From contig NZ_CP091285.1 of NCBI RefSeq assembly GCF_021650975.2, positions 2,046,001-2,110,000 of the forward strand: a DNA stretch of 64,000 bases. Reading direction: 5' to 3'. Numbering within the stretch: the first letter of the stretch is position 1; each line of letters begins with the position of its first letter. A program made the translations under genes and the position numbers. Source of the DNA: Flavobacterium jumunjinense. Lineage in GTDB: Bacteria > Bacteroidota > Bacteroidia > Flavobacteriales > Flavobacteriaceae. The notes under the pieces are model-generated. The model was not told where the DNA came from. It saw only the letters and a list, made by a program, of their open reading frames with translations, and did no database searches. Shown here in pieces: positions 34,066 to 41,952 of the stretch.

Positions 34066-36684
34066 GTGGCTAAAAAGACCTCTGTAACTAAAGAAAAAAA
34101 AGAAACTCCATTAATGAAACAATACAACGGGATAAAAGTAAAATATCCTGATGCTTGTTTGTTGTTTCGAGTGGGAGACTTCTATGAAACTTTTGGAGAA
34201 GATGCCGTTAGGGCAGCAAGAATTCTTGGAATAACACTAACAAAAAGAGGAGCAGGTTCAGATAGTGAAACGGCTTTAGCTGGCTTTCCGCACCATTCAT
34301 TAAATACCTATTTGCCTAAATTGGTAAAAGCCGGTCTTCGTGTGGCAATTTGCGATCAATTAGAAGATCCAAAAATGACAAAAACGATTGTGAAACGTGG
34401 AGTAACCGAGTTGGTAACGCCAGGAGTTTCAATGAATGATGAGGTTTTGCATTCTAAATCGAATAACTTTTTAGCCTCTGTTCACTTTGGCAAGAAAATG
34501 CTAGGTGTTTCATTTTTAGATGTTTCAACAGGAGAATTCTTAACAGCACAGGGTAATGAGGAATATATAGACAAATTATTGCAAAATTTTAGTCCAAGCG
34601 AAATTTTAGTTCCAAAACAAAATAAAGCACAATTTAAACAAGTCTTTGGAGAAGATTTTCATACTTTCTTTTTAGAAGATTGGATCTACAAGGAAGATTA
34701 TGCAATAGAAACGCTAACAAAACATTTTCAAACGAATTCACTAAAAGGTTTTGGAATAGAAGAGTTGTTAGAAGGTGTTATTGCTTCAGGTGCAATTTTG
34801 TACTATTTGTCAGAAACACAACACAATAAAATACAGCATATAACCAATATTCAACGTATTGCAGAAGATGCATATGTTTGGATGGATCGTTTTACGATTC
34901 GTAATCTCGAATTGTATCATTCAAACAATGTAAACGCAGTTACACTTTTAGATGTAATTGATAAAACATTGTCACCAATGGGAGCGCGTTTATTGAAAAG
35001 ATGGTTGGCGTTGCCATTGAAAGATGCAACTAAAATAAAAAGCCGTCATGAAGTGGTGGCATATCTAAAAGAGAATTCAGAGATATTACAAAAAATACAA
35101 TATCAAATTAAACAAATATCAGATTTAGAACGTTTAATTTCTAAAGTAGCAACAGGAAAAGTTTCTCCAAGAGAGGTAAATTATTTAAACGATTCTTTAA
35201 ACGCAATCATTCCAATTAAAGAATTAGCATTAAAAAGTGATAATGAAGCCTTAAAAGTAATTGGAGATAGTTTGCATGCTTGCGAGCTTTTGAGAGAAAA
35301 AATTAAAAACACCATTAATAATGAAGCACCCGTTCATGTCAATAAAGGAAATGCAATTGCAACAGGTGTAAATGAAGAGCTAGATGAATTGAGAGTTATT
35401 TCGTCTAAAGGAAAAGGGTATTTAGATGATTTAGAGAAACGAGAAAGTGAGAAAACAGGAATTCCATCTTTGAAAGTTTCGTTTAATAATGTTTTCGGAT
35501 ATTATATTGAAGTAAGAAACACGCATAAAGACAAAGTGCCTTCCGAATGGATACGAAAGCAAACTTTGGTTAATGCAGAAAGATATATTACAGAAGAATT
35601 AAAAGAATATGAAGCGAAAATATTAGGAGCTGAAGAAAAGATTCAACAATTAGAATCGCAATTGTTTGAGCAATTGGTCAATTGGATGGCAACTTATATT
35701 AGACCTGTGCAACACAATGCTAATTTAATTGCTCAAATAGATTGTTTGAATTCGTTTACGCAATTGGCAATAGAGAATAATTATTCGCAACCTTTTTTAG
35801 ATGATAGTTTTGATTTAGAAATTAAAGAAGGTCGCCACCCAGTTATTGAAAAGCAATTGCCAGTAGGCGTTCCTTATATTTCGAATGATGTTTTTTTAGA
35901 TAGAGTAACACAGCAAATTATCATGATTACTGGGCCTAATATGTCGGGTAAATCGGCAATATTAAGGCAAACAGCATTGATTGTATTGTTGGCTCAAATG
36001 GGAAGTTTTGTGCCTGCTGAAAGTGTAAAAATGGGTGTGGTAGATAAAATTTTTACTAGGGTAGGAGCTAGTGATAATATCTCAATGGGAGAGTCTACAT
36101 TCATGGTAGAAATGAATGAAACCGCTTCTATTTTGAATAATATTTCAGATAGGAGTTTAGTGCTTTTAGATGAAATCGGAAGAGGAACATCTACCTATGA
36201 TGGTATTTCGATTGCTTGGGCAATTTCAGAATATTTACACGAACACCCAAACAAGCCAAAAACACTATTTGCTACCCATTATCATGAGTTAAATGAAATG
36301 GAAGTGCTGTTTGATCGTATTCAAAATTATAATGTTTCTGTAAAAGAGCTAAAAGATACGGTTCTGTTTATTCGTAAACTAGTAAAAGGAGGAAGTGCGC
36401 ACAGTTTCGGTATTCATGTTGCTAAAATGGCTGGAATGCCACAAACAGTAATTCAAAAGGCACAGAAAATATTAAAAAAACTAGAGAAAGATCATTCAGG
36501 AGAAGCCTTAAACGGAAGTAAAATGGCAACTGATGATGAATTACAATTGAGTTTCTTTAATTTAGACGATCCGCTTTTAGAAGAAATAAAAGAAGAAATC
36601 ATTAATATTGATATTAATACATTAACTCCAGTAGAGGCATTAATGAAGTTGAATGAGATAAAAAGGATGTTGACTAAAAAATAA
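34066..36684 (+). CDS. mutS: DNA mismatch repair protein MutS
   Basis: 872 residues, beginning with GTG ([12 protein letters not shown]; the MutS body starts at about residue 17). MutS recognises mispaired bases and small loops. The mismatch-binding Phe-x-Glu is in [13 protein letters not shown] near residue 42. Walker A is TGPNMSGKS near 626, followed by the signature block [20 protein letters not shown] and Walker B in [17 protein letters not shown]. The C-terminal helix-turn-helix region ([14 protein letters not shown]) is present. The length is standard for the MutS1 family. Confidence 0.98.
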   Translation: MAKKTSVTKEKKETPLMKQYNGIKVKYPDACLLFRVGDFYETFGEDAVRAARILGITLTKRGAGSDSETALAGFPHHSLNTYLPKLVKAGLRVAICDQLEDPKMTKTIVKRGVTELVTPGVSMNDEVLHSKSNNFLASVHFGKKMLGVSFLDVSTGEFLTAQGNEEYIDKLLQNFSPSEILVPKQNKAQFKQVFGEDFHTFFLEDWIYKEDYAIETLTKHFQTNSLKGFGIEELLEGVIASGAILYYLSETQHNKIQHITNIQRIAEDAYVWMDRFTIRNLELYHSNNVNAVTLLDVIDKTLSPMGARLLKRWLALPLKDATKIKSRHEVVAYLKENSEILQKIQYQIKQISDLERLISKVATGKVSPREVNYLNDSLNAIIPIKELALKSDNEALKVIGDSLHACELLREKIKNTINNEAPVHVNKGNAIATGVNEELDELRVISSKGKGYLDDLEKRESEKTGIPSLKVSFNNVFGYYIEVRNTHKDKVPSEWIRKQTLVNAERYITEELKEYEAKILGAEEKIQQLESQLFEQLVNWMATYIRPVQHNANLIAQIDCLNSFTQLAIENNYSQPFLDDSFDLEIKEGRHPVIEKQLPVGVPYISNDVFLDRVTQQIIMITGPNMSGKSAILRQTALIVLLAQMGSFVPAESVKMGVVDKIFTRVGASDNISMGESTFMVEMNETASILNNISDRSLVLLDEIGRGTSTYDGISIAWAISEYLHEHPNKPKTLFATHYHELNEMEVLFDRIQNYNVSVKELKDTVLFIRKLVKGGSAHSFGIHVAKMAGMPQTVIQKAQKILKKLEKDHSGEALNGSKMATDDELQLSFFNLDDPLLEEIKEEIINIDINTLTPVEALMKLNEIKRMLTKK

Positions 36685-36749
36685 TTTTTTAATAAAACAT
36701 TCGTAATCAAAAGGTTGTGAAAAGGTTAATTTTTTTGTTTAAAAAGTTC

Positions 36750-36779
36750 TTGTAAGTTTAAAAATATGTTTTATATTTG
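36750..36779 (+). promoter_or_regulatory. Bacteroidota-type promoter for the tRNA pair
   Basis: TTG at 36750-36752, a 19-bp spacer and TATATTTG at 36772-36779; the first tRNA begins 50 bp later. Confidence 0.7.
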
Positions 36780-36829
36780 CACTCGCAATACGGAACAAGT
36801 ATAGCGAAGTTCTTTTAAAAATGAAAAAT

Positions 36830-36902
36830 GCGAAAATAGCTCAGTTGGTAGAGCGCGACCTTGCCAAGGTCGAGGTCGCGGGTTCGAATCCCGTTTTTCG
36901 CT
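36830..36902 (+). tRNA. tRNA-Gly (GCC)
   Basis: 73 nt with a GCGAAAA / TTTTCGC acceptor stem, an anticodon stem-loop with loop TTGCCAA (anticodon GCC), and a T-arm with GGTTCGAATCC. No CCA is encoded. The tRNA-Leu gene follows 19 bp later. Confidence 0.95.
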
Positions 36903-36921
36903 CAACTACCTAAAAATATTT

Positions 36922-37007
36922 GCTTGAGTGGTGGAATTGGTAGACACGCTGGACTTAAAATCCAGTGGGTAGTAATGCCCGTGCGGGTTCAAGTCCCGCC
37001 TTGAGTA
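36922..37007 (+). tRNA. tRNA-Leu (TAA)
   Basis: 86 nt with a long variable arm typical of class II tRNAs. The anticodon stem CTGGA/TCCAG encloses loop CTTAAAA (anticodon TAA). The T-arm contains GGTTCAAGTCC. The acceptor stem contains several G-T pairs. CCA is not encoded. Confidence 0.93.
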
Positions 37008-37008
37008 C

Positions 37009-37040
37009 AAAAGCTCCAAACATTGTTTGGAGCTTTTTTT
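37009..37040 (+). terminator. Terminator of the tRNA pair
   Basis: A 12-bp perfect stem (AAAAGCTCCAAA and complement) with loop CATTG and a T run. Confidence 0.85.
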
Positions 37041-37082
37041 GTTTAAAACATTTTCATTTTATCCCTTTTTTAAAATAAAATG

Positions 37083-37090
37083 TATCTTTG
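37083..37090 (+). promoter_or_regulatory. -7 element for the trhO operon
   Basis: TATCTTTG fits TAnnTTTG and lies 52 bp before the start codon. No TTG is found at the expected -33 distance. Confidence 0.45.
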
Positions 37091-37142
37091 TCGCTAAATC
37101 CTTCCATTTAGGATATTAATTTCTCACTTAAAAGTTTATAGC

Positions 37143-38501
37143 ATGCAACTGTATAACACCTTAAGCGCAGAGGAAAGAGCAGAGCTTATCGATCAAGCTG
37201 GCAAACAACGTTTAACGTTGTCTTTCTATGCGTATGCAAAAATTGAAGACCCACAAAAATTTCGTAACGATTTATTTATTGCTTGGAACGCATTAGACGC
37301 TCTTGGTAGAATCTATGTAGCACAAGAAGGAATAAATGCTCAAATGAGTGTTCCTGCGGATAATTTCGAAGCATTTCGCGATACATTAGAAGTGTATGAA
37401 TTTATGAAAGGCATTCGTTTGAATGTTGCTGTGGAGCAAGATGATCACTCTTTTTTAAAATTGACAATAAAAGTGCGTCATAAAATTGTTGCAGATGGAT
37501 TAAATGATGAAACCTTTGATGTAACAAATAAAGGAATTCATCTAAAAGCAGCCGAATTTAACCAAATTTTAGATGACCCAAATACTATTGTAGTAGATTT
37601 TAGGAATCATTACGAAAGTGAAATTGGGCACTTTAAAGGAGCAATTACTCCAGATGTAGAAACATTCAGAGAAAGTCTGCCAATAATAAACGATCAGTTA
37701 AAAGATCATAAAGAAGATAAAAATCTTGTAATGTATTGTACCGGAGGAATTCGCTGCGAAAAAGCAAGTGCTTATTTTAAACATCAAGGTTTTAAGAATG
37801 TGTTTCAGTTAGAAGGAGGAATCATTCAATATGCAAAACAAATAAAAGAAGAAGGTTTAGATAGTAAATTTATCGGTAAGAACTTTGTTTTTGATAATCG
37901 TTTAGGAGAACGTATTACAGATGATATTGTATCAAAATGCCATCAATGTGGAAATCCATGCGATAATCATACGAATTGCGCGAATGATGGTTGTCATTTA
38001 TTATTTATTCAATGTGATAGTTGTCAGTCTATAATGGAGAATTGTTGTTCTACAGAATGTTTAGAAACAACGCATTTGCCATTGGCGGAACAAGTAAAAA
38101 TAAGAAAAGGAAAGCAAGTTGGAAACAAGGTCTTTCGTAAAGGAAAGTCAGAATCTTTAAAGTTTAAACAATCAGGAGATTTAACAGATTTAGCCTTGGC
38201 GACTGCTCCAAAAGCGAAAGATATTCGTCAGAAAATAAAAATCAAAAAGGTTTTAGTTGGTAAAGCAGAACATTATTATGTGAAAGCGCAAATTGGACTT
38301 TTTATTGTAGAAAATCAAGAAATAAAAATAGGAGACAAGATTTTAATTTCAGGTCCAACAACAGGGAATCAAGAATTGATTTTAGATAAAATGTTGGTAA
38401 ACGGAAAAGAGATTGATGTGGCTAAAAAAGGAGATAAAATAACTTTTGAAGTTCCTTTTAGAATTAGACTTTCAGATAAATTATTTAAAATTATTAAGTA
38501 A
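37143..38501 (+). CDS. trhO: Oxygen-dependent tRNA U34 hydroxylase TrhO with an added U32-type C-terminal domain
   Basis: 452 residues; E. coli TrhO (YceA) is about 350. Residues 1-110 are the N-terminal TrhO domain (GRIYVAQEGINAQMSV). Residues about 130-240 are a rhodanese domain with catalytic C199 (YCTGGIRCEKAS). A cysteine-rich zinc-like segment follows (CHQCGNPCDNHTNC and CDSCQSIMENCC). Residues 368-452 form an extra domain that aligns without gaps to the C-terminus of the next gene product, 48 of 85 identical by eye (GDKILISGPTTGNQEL, VPFRIRLSDK). TrhO makes 5-hydroxyuridine at tRNA position 34. The stop codon is directly followed by the TrhP start. Confidence 0.92.
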   Translation: MQLYNTLSAEERAELIDQAGKQRLTLSFYAYAKIEDPQKFRNDLFIAWNALDALGRIYVAQEGINAQMSVPADNFEAFRDTLEVYEFMKGIRLNVAVEQDDHSFLKLTIKVRHKIVADGLNDETFDVTNKGIHLKAAEFNQILDDPNTIVVDFRNHYESEIGHFKGAITPDVETFRESLPIINDQLKDHKEDKNLVMYCTGGIRCEKASAYFKHQGFKNVFQLEGGIIQYAKQIKEEGLDSKFIGKNFVFDNRLGERITDDIVSKCHQCGNPCDNHTNCANDGCHLLFIQCDSCQSIMENCCSTECLETTHLPLAEQVKIRKGKQVGNKVFRKGKSESLKFKQSGDLTDLALATAPKAKDIRQKIKIKKVLVGKAEHYYVKAQIGLFIVENQEIKIGDKILISGPTTGNQELILDKMLVNGKEIDVAKKGDKITFEVPFRIRLSDKLFKIIK

Positions 38502-39742
38502 TGACTACTTCTGGAAAAATTGAATTGATGGCTCCTGCTGGAAATTTCGAATCGATGCAGGCAGCTCTAGATAATGGTTGTGATTCAATCTATTTTGGTG
38601 TGGAGCAATTGAATATGCGGGCTCGAGCAACAGTGAATTTTGTTTTAGAAGATTTACCAGAAATTGCTCGAAGATGTAATGAAAAAAACGTTAGAACCTA
38701 TTTAACGTTAAATACAATTATTTACGACCATGATTTGTCGGTTGTAAAAACGCTTTTGTCTAAGGCTAAAGAGGCGGGCATTACAGCAGTTATCGCTTCA
38801 GATCAGGCGGTAATAATGACGGCAAAAACAATGGGAATTGAAGTGCATATTTCCACGCAGTTGAATGTAACAAATATTGAAACAGTTAAGTTTTATGCTA
38901 TGTTTGCTGATACAATTGTACTGTCGAGAGAATTAAGTTTACGTCAAGTAAAAAATATCACGGCCAATATAGAAAAGGAAGAAATAAAAGGACCAAGTGG
39001 AAATTTGGTAGAAATTGAAATTTTCGGACATGGTGCTTTGTGTATGGCAGTTTCTGGGAAATGTTACCTGAGCTTGCATTCGCATAATTCTTCTGCAAAT
39101 AGAGGAGCGTGTAAGCAAAATTGTAGAAAAAAATACACAGTTATAGATCAGGAATCTGGTTTTGAAATTGAAGTAGATAATGAGTATTTAATGTCGCCAA
39201 AAGACCTATGTACTTTGGATTTCTTAGATCAAGTAATAGATTCGGGAATAAAAGTGTTAAAAATTGAAGGTAGAGGTAGAGCTGCTGATTATGTGGCGAC
39301 AGTTATAAAAACCTATAGAGAAGCTATTGATGCGTATTATGAAGGTGTCTTTACAAAAGAAAAAGTTGATGTATGGATGCAAACTTTAGCAACTGTTTAT
39401 AATCGTGGTTTTTGGAGTGGTTATTACTTAGGTCAAAAGCTAGGAGAATGGTCAGATAATCCTGGATCTAGTGCTACACAAAAGAAAGTGTATGTGGGGA
39501 AAGGAATGCATTATTTTCCGAAATCTAATATTGCTGAATTTAAAATTGAAGCTTACGATATTAAAAAAGGAGATAAAATTTTAATTACAGGACCAAGTAC
39601 AGGTGCGCAAGAGCTGGTTCTAGAAGAAATGTACGTGAATGATGTAGATGCTGAAAAAGCAATAAAAGGAGATAGTTGTACTTTAAAAGTACCTTTTAGA
39701 ATTCGTTTGTCGGATAAAATGTATAAAATTGTAGCAAGTTAA
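38501..39742 (+). CDS. trhP: Peptidase U32 family protein, TrhP-type tRNA U34 hydroxylase
   Basis: 413 residues. The family signature is KIELMAPAGNFESMQAALDN with a TIM-barrel-like body. It has the conserved cysteine cluster GHGALCMAVSGKCYLS then ANRGACKQNCRKKY (about residues 175-212), likely iron-sulfur ligands, and DNEYLMSPKDLCTLDFL. The C-terminal domain (about 328-412) is the U32 C-terminal beta domain, shared with TrhO upstream. In E. coli TrhP makes 5-hydroxyuridine at position 34 using prephenate and depends on iron-sulfur biogenesis. Both routes therefore lie in one operon here. Its stop overlaps the start of the ferredoxin gene (TAATG). Confidence 0.92.
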   Translation: MTTSGKIELMAPAGNFESMQAALDNGCDSIYFGVEQLNMRARATVNFVLEDLPEIARRCNEKNVRTYLTLNTIIYDHDLSVVKTLLSKAKEAGITAVIASDQAVIMTAKTMGIEVHISTQLNVTNIETVKFYAMFADTIVLSRELSLRQVKNITANIEKEEIKGPSGNLVEIEIFGHGALCMAVSGKCYLSLHSHNSSANRGACKQNCRKKYTVIDQESGFEIEVDNEYLMSPKDLCTLDFLDQVIDSGIKVLKIEGRGRAADYVATVIKTYREAIDAYYEGVFTKEKVDVWMQTLATVYNRGFWSGYYLGQKLGEWSDNPGSSATQKKVYVGKGMHYFPKSNIAEFKIEAYDIKKGDKILITGPSTGAQELVLEEMYVNDVDAEKAIKGDSCTLKVPFRIRLSDKMYKIVAS

Positions 39743-39972
39743 TGGTTGTTGTAACATTGCAAAGAGATAAATGTATTGGGTGTAATTACTGTGTAGAAAT
39801 GGCTCCCAATTTATTTCAGATGTCAAAAAAAGACGGTAAAACTGTTTTGTTGAACTCAAATGATGCAAAAGGATTTTTCACATTAAAATCGCCAGATCAT
39901 ACAATTTTTGAAGATGGAGAGTTGGCTGTTAAGGCATGTCCGGTTAAAATTATTTCAATTAAAGAAGTCTGA
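39742..39972 (+). CDS. Single-cluster 4Fe-4S ferredoxin
   Basis: 76 residues. Three closely spaced cysteines CIGCNYC (about residues 10-16) and the distant CP in VKACPVKII (about residue 67) are the ligand pattern of a one-cluster 4Fe-4S ferredoxin; the second typical CxxC pair is absent. The N-terminus VVTLQRDKCIGC fits. It overlaps the trhP stop by one base, so it is translationally coupled and probably donates electrons to an enzyme of this operon, most plausibly TrhP. That partnership is inference. Confidence 0.88.
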   Translation: MVVVTLQRDKCIGCNYCVEMAPNLFQMSKKDGKTVLLNSNDAKGFFTLKSPDHTIFEDGELAVKACPVKIISIKEV

Positions 39973-39996
39973 AAAATAATTAAAAATGTACTATAT

Positions 39997-40036
39997 AAAA
40001 CCTATTTACGTTACCATGTAAATAGGTTTTCTTTTT
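39997..40036 (+). terminator. Terminator of the trhO-trhP-ferredoxin operon
   Basis: A 13-bp stem (AAAACCTATTTAC with its complement) and an 8-nt loop are followed by a T-rich run. Confidence 0.85.
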
Positions 40037-40051
40037 TGTGTAATTTTTAGC

Positions 40052-40083
40052 TTGAAACCATTAACAAAATTATATTATCTTTA
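40052..40083 (+). promoter_or_regulatory. Promoter for ricT
   Basis: TTG at 40052-40054, a 21-bp spacer and TATCTTTA at 40076-40083 (one mismatch), 64 bp before the start codon. Confidence 0.45.
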
Positions 40084-40147
40084 CACTCAAAATACATTTT
40101 CGACAAGTAGTCACCGTAAAACGTGGCAATCAATATATAAACAAATT

Positions 40148-41479
40148 ATGGCATGTAATAACTGTTCCACAGGAACTAAAGACGGAGTTCCTAAAGGATG
40201 TAATAATAAAGGGTCATGTGGTACTGGAAGTTGTAATAAATTAACAGTTTTCGATTGGTTATCAAACATGACGCTTCCCCAAGGCCAAGAGCCTTTCGAT
40301 TGCGTAGAAATTAGATTTAAAAACGGAAGAAAAGAGTTTTTTAGAAATACAGAAAAGTTGACACTTTCAATGGGTGATATTGTGGCTACGGAAGCATCAC
40401 CAGGTCACGATGTTGGAATCGTATCTTTATCAGGAGAATTAGTAAAAATTCAAATGAAAAAGAAAAATGTGCCAATAGGAAGTGAATTGGCAAAAATATA
40501 TAGAAAAGCATCACAAAAAGATATTGACATTTGGAGCGAAGCTAGAAAAAAAGAAGAGGTAATAAGAATGCGTGCTAGAGAATTAGCAATCGCTCTAAAT
40601 TTGGAAATGAAAATTTCAGATGTTGAATTTCAGGGCGATAGCTCAAAGGCAACGTTTTATTACACTGCAAATGATAGGGTAGATTTCCGTCAGTTGATTA
40701 AGGATTTCGCAAGAGAGTTTAGTATTCGTATCGAGATGAAACAAGTAGGTTTTCGTCAAGAAGCATCTAGACTAGGGGGAATAGGTTCTTGTGGTAGAGA
40801 ACTGTGTTGTTCTACGTGGTTAACCGATTTTAGAAGTGTGAACACTTCAGCAGCTCGTTACCAACAATTGTCTTTAAATCCTCAAAAATTAGCAGGACAA
40901 TGTGGGAAGTTAAAATGTTGTTTAAATTATGAGTTAGATACTTATTTAGATGCATTGAAAGATTTTCCAGATTTAGATACAAAACTATACACGGAAAAAG
41001 GAAATGCAAATTGTCAAAAAGTTGATATTTTCAAGGAGTTGATGTGGTTTTCGTATGAAAATCAACCAGCACATTGGCATGTCTTATCTGTTTCTAGTGT
41101 AAGAGAGATTTTAGATTTAAATAAACAGAAAATTAGAGTTGAAGCAATTGAAGAATTCGTGGTTGAAACAACGAAAGAGATTGAGAATAATTTCCAAAAC
41201 GTTGTAGGGCAAGATAGTTTAACACGTTTTGATAATAAGACAAAAAAGCGCAGTAATAAAAGCAGTAATAAAAACAAAAAGCGTAGTAAGGTTGTGGTTC
41301 AAGGAGATGCAACAAAAACAATAAGCCGACCAAAGAAAGTAGATCAAAAACAGACAGCACAGCCAAAACAAGCAGCACAGCCGAAAAAACAGTCTACTTC
41401 TCCAAAGCAATCAGCTGCTCCTAAAAAAGCAAACCAATCGAAACCAATAATTAAAAAAAATGATTCTAAGAAAAAATAA
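40148..41479 (+). CDS. ricT: PSP1-domain regulatory iron-sulfur protein RicT
   Basis: 443 residues from ATG of MACNNCSTGTKDG. An in-frame upstream extension of 32 codons lacks the family start and lies within the promoter region. A cysteine-rich N-terminus (MACNNCSTGTKDGVPKGC, then GSCGTGSCNKL) precedes the PSP1 domain, whose cysteine clusters GIGSCGRELCC and GQCGKLKCC match RicT, a subunit of the [4Fe-4S] Ric/Y-complex in Bacillus. In Flavobacteriia the same gene is next to gldH. The last roughly 75 residues are a low-complexity Lys/Gln/Ala tail. The gene overlaps gldH by 20 bp. Confidence 0.9.
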   Translation: MACNNCSTGTKDGVPKGCNNKGSCGTGSCNKLTVFDWLSNMTLPQGQEPFDCVEIRFKNGRKEFFRNTEKLTLSMGDIVATEASPGHDVGIVSLSGELVKIQMKKKNVPIGSELAKIYRKASQKDIDIWSEARKKEEVIRMRARELAIALNLEMKISDVEFQGDSSKATFYYTANDRVDFRQLIKDFAREFSIRIEMKQVGFRQEASRLGGIGSCGRELCCSTWLTDFRSVNTSAARYQQLSLNPQKLAGQCGKLKCCLNYELDTYLDALKDFPDLDTKLYTEKGNANCQKVDIFKELMWFSYENQPAHWHVLSVSSVREILDLNKQKIRVEAIEEFVVETTKEIENNFQNVVGQDSLTRFDNKTKKRSNKSSNKNKKRSKVVVQGDATKTISRPKKVDQKQTAQPKQAAQPKKQSTSPKQSAAPKKANQSKPIIKKNDSKKK

Positions 41480-41951
41480 AATAATATTATTTTTTATAAT
41501 GTCGGTATTTTTTATTTCTTGTGATGAAAAAAGGGTATTTGACGAGTATAAAGAAATGGGAGGAGTATGGAAAAAAGAAGATGTAAAGCGTTTTGTTTTT
41601 AAACAAGAAGATACAATCAATCCTTATAATCTATTTTTGAATATTAGAAATACAAATGAGTATCCATTTAGAAACTTGTTTGTAATTGTTAATTTGAAAC
41701 AACCAGATAACCTAGTTAAGGTAGATACCTTAGAATATTTAATGACCAATCCGGACGGTTCTTTGTTGGGAGAAGGTTTTTCAGATGTTAAGGAAAGTAA
41801 GCTGTGGTATCAAGAAAAATTTGTTTTTAAGCAAAAAGGAGAATATGTTTTAGAAGTTCAACAGGCTTTAAGAGAAACAGGTAGTGTTTCAGGTGTTGAA
41901 GAATTAAAAGGAGTAACAGATATAGGTTTTAGAATAGAAAAAGTAAAGTAA
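41460..41951 (+). CDS. gldH: Gliding motility lipoprotein GldH
   Basis: 163 residues. A lipoprotein signal with lipobox at IMSVFFISCDEKRVFDEY (Cys near residue 21). The mature part FDEYKEMGGVWKKEDVKRFVF and LNIRNTNEYPFRNLFVIVNL is the GldH pattern. GldH is required for gliding motility in Flavobacterium, where the Gld lipoproteins act with the type IX secretion apparatus. The start is inside the end of ricT, so these are translated from overlapping frames in one transcript. PBP1A starts one base after its stop. Confidence 0.92.
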   Translation: MILRKNKIILFFIMSVFFISCDEKRVFDEYKEMGGVWKKEDVKRFVFKQEDTINPYNLFLNIRNTNEYPFRNLFVIVNLKQPDNLVKVDTLEYLMTNPDGSLLGEGFSDVKESKLWYQEKFVFKQKGEYVLEVQQALRETGSVSGVEELKGVTDIGFRIEKVK

Positions 41952-41952
41952 T

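Noticed and set aside
36830..39972. Functional link between the tRNA genes and trhO/trhP
   Set aside because: TrhO and TrhP act on tRNAs with U34 in four-codon boxes. The adjacent tRNAs are Gly(GCC), with G34, and Leu(TAA), a two-codon case. A terminator and a separate -7 element lie between them and trhO, so adjacency is taken as chance.
41062..41410. Minus-strand reading frames opposite the end of ricT
   Set aside because: They are Leu/Phe/Cys-rich shadows of the Lys/Gln/Ala-rich RicT tail and show no start context or family.
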